The notes under the pieces are model-generated. The model saw only the letters and a list, made by a program, of their open reading frames with translations. It was not told the DNA's origin and searched no databases. From contig CP091725.1 in the NCBI GenBank assembly GCA_022009815.1, positions 1,364,001-1,428,000 on the forward strand: a stretch of DNA of 64,000 nt, written 5' to 3'. Source of the stretch: Bacteroidales bacterium (GTDB taxonomy: Bacteria; Bacteroidota; Bacteroidia; Bacteroidales; Muribaculaceae). Below are positions 57,429 to 64,000 of the stretch, in pieces (position 1 is the stretch's first letter; each line of letters opens with the position of its first letter). Both the position numbers and the translations under genes were made by a program.

Positions 57429-57605
57429 AATCAACAGGCAAAATTTATGACATTTTTAAAAGGATATGAGATATTTGTGAACAGCCACGTCTATCAGTTA
57501 GATTGATTTGTGAGGCGGTTTGTGATTTGGAAAAGAGAAAATAGAGAGGAATTGTTTGTGTTTCTTCCGGATAAGCACTACCTTTAGGTAAAATTTAAGT
57601 CTGCT

Positions 57606-59217
57606 ATGAAACTGCGATTGCTTTTTATTGTCATTCTGTTGTGTCTCGCCGGCGGAGCGTCGGCCGACGATGCCGACCGCCTTATTGCCGACTTCGACAG
57701 AAAGGCGGATGTGGCTTCTGCCAATAAGTTTTTTGAATTTCTCGACCGTCGGGAGTTCACCGACAGCAAGATAGTGTTTTCCTCGGCAGTGCCCGCCGAC
57801 TCTCTGCGTCAGCAAACGTGGTATTGGGCGGCGGAGTGGTACTATGACTGCCAGAACTATTCACTTGCCAGGGACTATGCCAAGCGGGCATTGCCGCTTA
57901 TGCGCTGGCCAAACCTTGATAAGTCGTGTTGTTTGAATCTTCTCGGCATTATCCATGTGCGTCTTGGCGATTTCAAGACGGCGGTGGAGTATGCCAAGCG
58001 GTGTGTCGACATCGATATCCGCCTCAATGATCCCGACCGCGTTTCGTCGAGTCTTAACACTCTGGCGGGAGCGTATATGGCGGCAGATCAGCCTCAGGAT
58101 GCCGAACGCTACATCCTGCGCGGGCTTGAATATGCCGAGCGTGCCGGCAATCCTACGCGTATGGCTGTGCTGCTCGGGATGGCTTCCGAAATTTATTATA
58201 AACTTGGCGATTACAGCAAGTCGGTCGATTACGCCGACCGTGCCTACCGCCTTGATTCTATCGGAGGGCGCGAGGCGAAGATGGCAGTGCGACTGTCGCA
58301 GAAGGGCACCGCGCTTGTCGGTCTGAAGAAATATGCCGAGGCCGAACAGGTGCTTCTGAAAGCCATAGCCGGGCTGCGGGCCTCGGGCAACGCCCATTCG
58401 CTTGCCATCGACCTTAACCAGTTGGGATTTCTGATGCTCAGACAGGACCGTGAGCGCGAGGCAGTGGGCTATTTCAGCCAGGCAGCCTCGTTGTTTGGCA
58501 AAATGGGCGACCTCTATAATCTTGTGAATTCACATAAGGGCCTGTATGAGAGCTACTGGTCGATAAACCCCGACAGTGCGCGGATAGAGCTGGAGCATTT
58601 CAATGCGCTGCGCGACTCACTGTATTCCACCGCCACCGCCGACGCTTTGGCACGCTACAAGACAGAGTTTGACACCGACCGTCTGCGCGAGGAGGTGGAG
58701 CAGATTCACAGTGCCCGTCACCGCGACATCGTGGTTGGCGTCTGCGTGCTGGCTGTAGTGGTGCTGGCTGCCGTCGCAATCCATCGGAGAAGGATGCGCC
58801 GCTATCGTGCCGAGATGCTCGCGCTGATTCGCGATGTGGAAAGCCTCTACGGCACGCCCGAACCGGAAAGCGCCGACTGAAGCGGCAGAAAATTCGTTTG
58901 AGCGCATGGTTGTCGACGTGGTGCGGCAAGGACTGGCAAGCGGAGATGACATCAGTGTCTCCGCCATTGCCTCGCGGCTGAATCTCGGAGAGCAGACCTT
59001 CCGCCGGCGTTTTGTGGCAGAGACAGGGAAGCAGCCCAAAACGTTTGTGACGGCGATACAGATGGAAATGGCGGCGCGCCTGCTTGCGTCAGACACGACG
59101 GTGCCTGTTGCCGAGGTGGCTCGCGCATGCGGCTTTGACGATGCCAGCGCGTTCTCCCACGCATTCAAGAAGGCATATTCCTGCTCGCCCACACAGTTTC
59201 GCCAGAAACGTGCCTGA
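57606..59217 (+). CDS. Membrane-anchored TPR / AraC-type HTH regulator (frameshifted)
   Basis: 537 aa when reconstructed. Signal peptide (MKLRLLFIVILLCLAGGASA), a periplasmic TPR array (about residues 75-340, for example LNLLGIIHVRLGDFKTAVEY, YYKLGDYSKSVDYADRAY), a membrane helix (DIVVGVCVLAVVVLAAVAI, about 380-400) and a cytoplasmic AraC-type double HTH (AIASRLNLGEQTFRRRFVAE, VARACGFDDASAFSHAFKKA). The frame breaks at 58867-58869, A5 read as A3 (expect PEPEKAPTEAAENSFERM). This is a one-component design in which a periplasmic sensor directly moves a DNA-binding domain. A near-consensus -7 box TACCTTTA lies around 57583. Confidence 0.85.
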
Positions 59218-59330
59218 ACACGCTTTTTTCAAGGGTTGAAAAGTATTTACAAAAGAATGTAAGATATTTACAAGTCTCTGAAACACATACGGTTGTAAAT
59301 TTGTAGCCGGACAACAAACAATATGATCGT

Positions 59331-59765
59331 ATGGAGAAAGACACTAATGCACACCAGCCATCGGCAACTTCTGGAAGGGAGCCGTTGCCGGAACACGTTT
59401 TGCGGACACGCAGGGAATTTGTCGACCTTGTTGCCAAGATTGTCGCGGATGCCATCCCGTCGCATCGTTACGATGTGGTGGGCATAGCGGAAAGACTTGG
59501 GCTGTCGGAGCAAACCTTCCGCCGGCGGTTGTATATCTGCACCGGATATACGCCGAAACAGTTTATCACGAGCATACAGATGCGCGAGGCAGAGCGGCTG
59601 CTGTCGGAATATCCCGACGCAAAGGTAAAGGATGTGGCATTCAAGTGCGGCTTCGACGAGACAAGCCCGTTCTCGAAGGCATTCAAGAAATGGAGCGGGT
59701 ACGGCCCGTTGGCATTCCGCAAGCAAACGGATAGAGGAAAGCGAGGACTGGGTGCGCCTGCTTGA
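59331..59765 (+). CDS. AraC-family HTH protein
   Basis: 144 aa, made up almost entirely of an AraC-type DNA-binding domain (IAERLGLSEQTFRRRLYI, VAFKCGFDETSPFSKAFKKW). It is clearly homologous to the C-terminal domain of the preceding gene: both share EQTFRRR, a TxIQM segment and ACGFD/KCGFD motifs, but it has no sensor or membrane part. The start has no signal peptide (MEKDTNAHQPSATSG). A -7 box TAAATTTG lies at 59296-59303. It may compete or cooperate with the membrane regulator at shared sites, for example at the BspA-like gene downstream. Confidence 0.82.
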   Translation: MEKDTNAHQPSATSGREPLPEHVLRTRREFVDLVAKIVADAIPSHRYDVVGIAERLGLSEQTFRRRLYICTGYTPKQFITSIQMREAERLLSEYPDAKVKDVAFKCGFDETSPFSKAFKKWSGYGPLAFRKQTDRGKRGLGAPA

Positions 59766-59828
59766 AAAATACAAATGACGCAGGCAAATTTGTAAGAATT
59801 TTACAACAATTAACCTGCTAATTGTGTG

Positions 59829-59836
59829 TAGATTTG
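59829..59836 (+). promoter_or_regulatory. -7 box before the BspA-like gene
   Basis: TAGATTTG fits TAnnTTTG and lies 80 nt before the ATG; no clear -33 TTTG, which would suit a promoter needing an activator. The leader contains AACCTAAAACATAACC, a short direct repeat (CCTAAAACATAA twice, from 59878). Confidence 0.5.
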
Positions 59837-59916
59837 CATTTTGAAGGGATATAGACTTGAATGAATCCTGGATAGAACCTAAAACATAACCTAAAACATA
59901 ACCAACAAAAAACTAT

Positions 59917-62900
59917 ATGAAAAAGAATTACAACCACAAACAGGCGCGATGGCTGTTGGTCGTTGCGACCCTACTGGCATTGTTTGTCGCCAGACCGGTG
60001 AAAGCCGAAGACAATGTCTACAATGGCGACGGCTATTCATTGAAGTATATCGCTATTAAGAATCCACCGGAAGGCGAGGAGAAGCGTGCGATTGTCATAG
60101 GACTGACAGACGGCACACTGGATTATACAGGACATGTCAACATCCCATCGAAGATTGAAAATCTGCCGGTGCGCCACATCGGAGTGTATGACCGGATGTC
60201 GAACAGGGTCGGCTTCCCTAAGGTTTCGAGCATCGACATTCCATCATCGGTGCGGACAATAGGCAGGGGAAGCTTCTATGGCAACTCCAATCTGACCAAT
60301 GTCAAGATTGCCCGCGGAGGATTGACAGAGATTCTCTCGGAGGCATTTCGAGGGTGTGTCGCGTTGAAAAACATAGAATTGCCCACAACATTGACAAGCA
60401 TCGGATCGAGTGCGTTTGAGTCTTGTGAAGGATTGGAGAGCATCGTGTTTCCAGAGTCCGTCACCGATCTTCAAGGATGTCTTTCCTACTGTACGTCGTT
60501 GACAGAGGTGGCTTTGCCAAAGTCGTTGACCACATTCGGCGACGGAATGTTCATAGGATGCACATCGTTGAGGAGAGCCGTTGTGTGGGAAGGCGGCGCC
60601 GGCATGTCGGCGCCGGCTGCATATCTGAAAATCCCAGCCAGCACGTTCCTCGGGTGCAAGAATCTTGAAGAGGTGGTGTGGAATGCCTCTGTCACTGAAA
60701 TCGGCAAGAATGCGTTCAACAGTTGCGAGAAATTGAAGAATTATCCCGACATGTCGAAGGTGAAAACAATTTTGAATGGGGCGTTTTCTTATAGTGGCAT
60801 AGAGACGTTTACAACGCCGGCGTCGTTGGAGCTTATGGTCGAGTCGTTCACTCATAGCCATTGCCTGGAGTCGGTAACGATTACCCATAAAATGACCATC
60901 TATGGAAACCTTGCATTTGCCGACTGTCCAAAACTCACGTCGTTTGTTTTCCACGACGACATTGAAAACCTCTATGATGCTTGGTATATGTTCAGCGGTT
61001 GCACGGCGCTTGAGGAAATCCGTCTGCCAAAGAAATTGAAGAAAATAGACCGTTACATGTTTGATGGCTGCACAAACCTGAAGAGGCTCTACATAGGCGA
61101 TGCTATTACTGAGATAGAGACAGGGTCTGTCTATGGCACGGCTCTTGAGGAGCTTCATATAGAAGCGGCAACACCGCCAAAACAGATTGTGTCGGAAGGA
61201 CTTATCAACAATCCTCCTTTTGACAAATTTGCCTATGAAAACGCTACTGTCTACTGCCCCGATGCGAAGGCCTATTATTCCAACTACATGTGGCAGCGAT
61301 TCAAAAAATACAAACTCCCGGAAGCGTTTAAGTACACCGAGGTTGAGGGCGGCTATTCCGCAACCTACAATCTCTTTGATTATGTCAAAGACCCGACAAC
61401 AGGCGTTGATTATGGCGAGCTGTTTAGAAACGCATATCCCGACGGTAAGCTTGTCGTGCCTGAAACCCACAATGGAAAGCCCGTTGTAGAGATTGCTGAC
61501 AATGCATTCTATTATAGGCTCAACAATATAACATACACATTGCAGAATATCAGCGAGGTGGTTTTGCCTGAAACGATAAGAAAAGTAGGCAAAGAAGCGT
61601 TCAACTATCTTACAGATATAAAGAAGGTGAATATGCCGTCGTCGCTCACCGAAATCGGAGAATATGCATTCTGGAGCACCGGAATTTCGGAAGTGATTCT
61701 TCCCGACGGGCTGAAGACGGTGGGCAAAAAAGCGTTCCAGTATTGCAACGACCTTACAAAACTGGTGATTCCGCAGTCGGTGGAAAGCATCAGCGGGAAC
61801 GCTTTCTACTGCAGCTCTTATTCAGGAAATAAGATTTTGGAAATAATCTGCCATAATCCTACTCCTATACCGCTCTCCGAGCAGTTTGCAAACACGACAT
61901 ACAGCAAGCTGAGGATTCCTTTCGGCAGCAAGGACGCATACTACGAAGCAGACTATTGGCGCGATTTCTTCACGAAAGGCACTGTGGTTGTGGGCGTCGG
62001 CGAGCAAACGCTTGCCGCCCTGGAAATCACCCCGACGGAAGAGATGCAGGAGGGCGAATTCACGGTGACCATCAACAACAGCAACGAGGGAGCCGTGGTG
62101 AGATACTACATCATGAAGGATTGGAAAATGTTTAAGGAGATTTCGGAATATACCGGACCGATCACTATTTCGGAAATAGGCAACATCGACATCTATGCAA
62201 TCGCCGAGGACGGCGACAAATGCTCGCCCGAGGCGCATCAGCATTATTATGTCGAGAAGAAAACCAACAGCCCTTGCAGTCTTGTGACATTCTGCGGAAT
62301 GAACGTCAAAGACAAAGCGTTTGCTGCAAAGTTCGGCAAGAGTGTTGCGTATAGGGAGACAAAGGACGCCGGCGTGCTGACGTTGAGCTATGCCGACATC
62401 AACGCCGCCGACAATAAATACAACACAGGCATCAACGCTATGGACGGGACGCTGATTGTTGAACTGGTGGGCAACTCTACTATCGCAGCCGAAGCCTACG
62501 GCATCACGATGGGTACACAAGGTCCGGGCATCGGCGGCAAGGGCGGCAACCTGATTGTCCGCGGCACGACCGGCTCGGAAGTGCTGACTTTCAACATCTC
62601 CGACAAAGGTATGGGCATCTATGCATATCTTGCCGATGTGACAATCGAAAACTGTACGGTTGTTGTCAACGGCGCGCGTGATGGCATAGTCATGAAGTCG
62701 GGCCACGACGATGGCTATCTGACCGTGCGCGGCAAGAATACCGTGCTTAACCTCAACGGCAGCAATGCCGCTATGGAAAATGTGTCGGACTTGATGCTTG
62801 AAGACGGCTTGGAGATTGTAGAGCCGGAAGGCGGATATTTCAGTTATACGGGTTCTGGTGGCACGGTGTTTGACCCCAGCACCAAGGCGGTGGCCACCCA

Positions 62901-63870
62901 TGTGGTTATCCGTTATGTCGACAATGGACTCCAAAGCCCGATGTTCTCGCATCGCGCCACAACATTTGCCGAGCCGTTTGAGCTTTACATCTACAACCCC
63001 AACGTAGACGGAAAGAAGAACGAACGTGGAACGGTGATTTATAAAGTCGTTCCGGCGGGCATAAGCGACCCAAGCCTCATAAAGGAGCAGCCGTATTACG
63101 GCAAGGGCATCCTTATTGAAGAAACGTCGACGGTATACGCTTACGTTGTCGACGGCAAGGAACAGAGTGAAACGGCAGTGGTCGAGTATGTATACGCACC
63201 CAATGTGCCGCAGATTGAGAAAGAGCAGACAACTGACTTCGGCAACGACCTCACCGACAGCGACGGCAATGCCTTGACGGTGGAAAACGTTGTGGTCAAC
63301 AACGTGTACTACAACCTCCCGGCCGACAGCGGCAACGGCTACGACACTGCAGGAAAATGCGTTGTGGTCAACACACCGATGTCGGAAGACGCGTTTGTCG
63401 GCAATGACTCTCCGGCGACACCGTCGGAAGGCGACAATTTCGAATGGTTCAATGGAATGATTGTGGTTGTCGGCGGAACAGGAACCGTTGAGATTACCTG
63501 CGAGACGGTAGGCACTATGGTTCTTGCCGTGAGAAAGGGCAATGACGAGCCTGCGTATTATACGCAAAGCTCGGAAAACACCGTTGTGGTAAACTACGAT
63601 AACAACACACCGGAATATCTGTATATCTACGCTGTGGATACGGCTGCGGGAAAGAAAAAGACGCGTGAGGTGTCGGCAGCCGCAGACTGCCTCAAGATTT
63701 ACGGAATGAAGGTGACTCCGACCACGGTTGTGACAGGTGTTGAAAGCATCTTTGAGGATTCTGAGACACCGGGAGAACGCGTGATCTACGACCTCAACGG
63801 CCGCCGTTGCACGGAGCCGCTCGAGCCGGGCGTGTATATCGTGAACCGAAAGAAGGTGATTATAAGATAG
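59917..63870 (+). CDS. BspA-like leucine-rich-repeat surface protein
   Basis: 1317 aa. Signal peptide (WLLVVATLLALFVARPVKA), then two blocks of LRR_5/BspA repeats (about residues 85-420 and 520-650; units such as IPSSVRTIGRGSFYGNSNL, LPDGLKTVGKKAFQYCNDL). A CHB_HEX_C-like sandwich follows (TINNSNEGAVVRYYIM, IYAIAEDGDKCSPEA), then a parallel-beta-like part with GPGIGGKGGNL, and a type IX-like C-terminal sorting domain (VIYDLNGRRCTEPLEPGVYI). BspA-type proteins bind host matrix or other cells, so a surface adhesin is likely. Preceded by two AraC-type genes that may control it. Confidence 0.88.
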   Translation: MKKNYNHKQARWLLVVATLLALFVARPVKAEDNVYNGDGYSLKYIAIKNPPEGEEKRAIVIGLTDGTLDYTGHVNIPSKIENLPVRHIGVYDRMSNRVGFPKVSSIDIPSSVRTIGRGSFYGNSNLTNVKIARGGLTEILSEAFRGCVALKNIELPTTLTSIGSSAFESCEGLESIVFPESVTDLQGCLSYCTSLTEVALPKSLTTFGDGMFIGCTSLRRAVVWEGGAGMSAPAAYLKIPASTFLGCKNLEEVVWNASVTEIGKNAFNSCEKLKNYPDMSKVKTILNGAFSYSGIETFTTPASLELMVESFTHSHCLESVTITHKMTIYGNLAFADCPKLTSFVFHDDIENLYDAWYMFSGCTALEEIRLPKKLKKIDRYMFDGCTNLKRLYIGDAITEIETGSVYGTALEELHIEAATPPKQIVSEGLINNPPFDKFAYENATVYCPDAKAYYSNYMWQRFKKYKLPEAFKYTEVEGGYSATYNLFDYVKDPTTGVDYGELFRNAYPDGKLVVPETHNGKPVVEIADNAFYYRLNNITYTLQNISEVVLPETIRKVGKEAFNYLTDIKKVNMPSSLTEIGEYAFWSTGISEVILPDGLKTVGKKAFQYCNDLTKLVIPQSVESISGNAFYCSSYSGNKILEIICHNPTPIPLSEQFANTTYSKLRIPFGSKDAYYEADYWRDFFTKGTVVVGVGEQTLAALEITPTEEMQEGEFTVTINNSNEGAVVRYYIMKDWKMFKEISEYTGPITISEIGNIDIYAIAEDGDKCSPEAHQHYYVEKKTNSPCSLVTFCGMNVKDKAFAAKFGKSVAYRETKDAGVLTLSYADINAADNKYNTGINAMDGTLIVELVGNSTIAAEAYGITMGTQGPGIGGKGGNLIVRGTTGSEVLTFNISDKGMGIYAYLADVTIENCTVVVNGARDGIVMKSGHDDGYLTVRGKNTVLNLNGSNAAMENVSDLMLEDGLEIVEPEGGYFSYTGSGGTVFDPSTKAVATHVVIRYVDNGLQSPMFSHRATTFAEPFELYIYNPNVDGKKNERGTVIYKVVPAGISDPSLIKEQPYYGKGILIEETSTVYAYVVDGKEQSETAVVEYVYAPNVPQIEKEQTTDFGNDLTDSDGNALTVENVVVNNVYYNLPADSGNGYDTAGKCVVVNTPMSEDAFVGNDSPATPSEGDNFEWFNGMIVVVGGTGTVEITCETVGTMVLAVRKGNDEPAYYTQSSENTVVVNYDNNTPEYLYIYAVDTAAGKKKTREVSAAADCLKIYGMKVTPTTVVTGVESIFEDSETPGERVIYDLNGRRCTEPLEPGVYIVNRKKVIIR

Positions 63871-63896
63871 CCTGATAAGTACAACCGATAGAAGAG

Positions 63897-63945
63897 ATGC
63901 GCGTCAAGCGCCGGCACATCCCGGAGTTTGACGCGCATTTATTTG
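63897..63945 (+). terminator. Terminator of the BspA-like gene
   Basis: Perfect 11-bp inverted repeat ATGCGCGTCAA (63897-63907) / TTGACGCGCAT (63928-63938), then TTATTTGTTTGTT, 26 bp after the stop. The last 55 bases of the window show no feature. Confidence 0.75.
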
Positions 63946-64000
63946 TTTGTTCAACAATGTCAAACCAAGTCGCTGTAATGGCGTATACGGCGCAGGTTGT

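Noticed and set aside
61822..63567. Minus-strand frame of 581 codons opposite the BspA-like gene
   Set aside because: Antisense shadow; the plus strand has signal peptide, repeats and sorting domain in one frame.
1..64000. CRISPR arrays, rRNA genes, integrases or insertion sequences
   Set aside because: None were found on reading both strands; the only repeats are the short ones listed.

Overview
The window looks like chromosomal DNA from a gut Bacteroidales bacterium, most likely of the Muribaculaceae or a close relative. The evidence is two SusC/SusD pairs, a glycan utilisation locus, promoters of the Bacteroidetes type (TTTG, about 19 nt, TAnnTTTG) without Shine-Dalgarno sites, C-terminal sorting domains of the type IX secretion kind, DUF6377 and DUF3098 genes, a BspA-like repeat protein and an Rhs-derived toxin locus. 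The genus is inference.

Layout. 1-317: short direct repeats and a start-less reading frame. 318-4814 (minus): operon of a GH3-type adenylating enzyme, alkaline phosphatase, sirtuin and PfkB sugar kinase. 4848-9287 (minus): ftsX, DUF3098, uppP, truB, queA, xpt, ending in a terminator. 9343-11429 (minus): miaB and a pRiA4b ORF-3-like gene. 11521-13138 (plus): DUF6377 regulator. 13139-13960: candidate small RNA, hairpin repeats and tRNA-Asp. 14069-14613 (minus): Lrp/AsnC regulator. 14704-31711: polysaccharide utilisation locus with a divergent Y_Y_Y/LuxR regulator, SusC, SusD, a putative surface glycan-binding protein, three GH16 enzymes, a GH3 glycosidase and a GH128 enzyme; the set points to beta-1,3-glucan (laminarin or curdlan type). 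31862-46902: a DUF4143 ATPase, pfkA, an outer-membrane beta-barrel receptor, an MsbA-like ABC exporter, purN, trpB2 and a second SusC/SusD pair without enzymes. 46939-53515: a possible small ORF, tRNA-Val and a TolC/HlyD/RND efflux operon with a small PII-like gene. 53553-57428: AT-rich accessory island with a miniature secreted Rhs toxin carrying HExxH, coupled by ATGA overlaps to three secreted-protein genes, then toxin-tail fragments and small membrane proteins. 57606-63945: membrane-anchored TPR/AraC regulator, a second AraC-type gene and a large BspA-like surface protein.

The glucan locus appears split by compartment. Two GH16 enzymes, the binding protein and GH128 carry C-terminal sorting domains and are probably on the cell surface. 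The third GH16 and the GH3 glycosidase lack them and probably finish digestion in the periplasm after SusC/SusD import.

A major caveat is that about 20 conserved genes or gene ends are broken by 1-2 base losses inside short homopolymers, usually A or T runs of 4-5 read as 3. Essential or highly conserved genes (queA, ftsX, RND pump, SusC) are affected, and restoring the bases gives normal family lengths each time. I treat them as single genes with probable assembly or sequencing indels. All such genes are listed with their reconstructed span.
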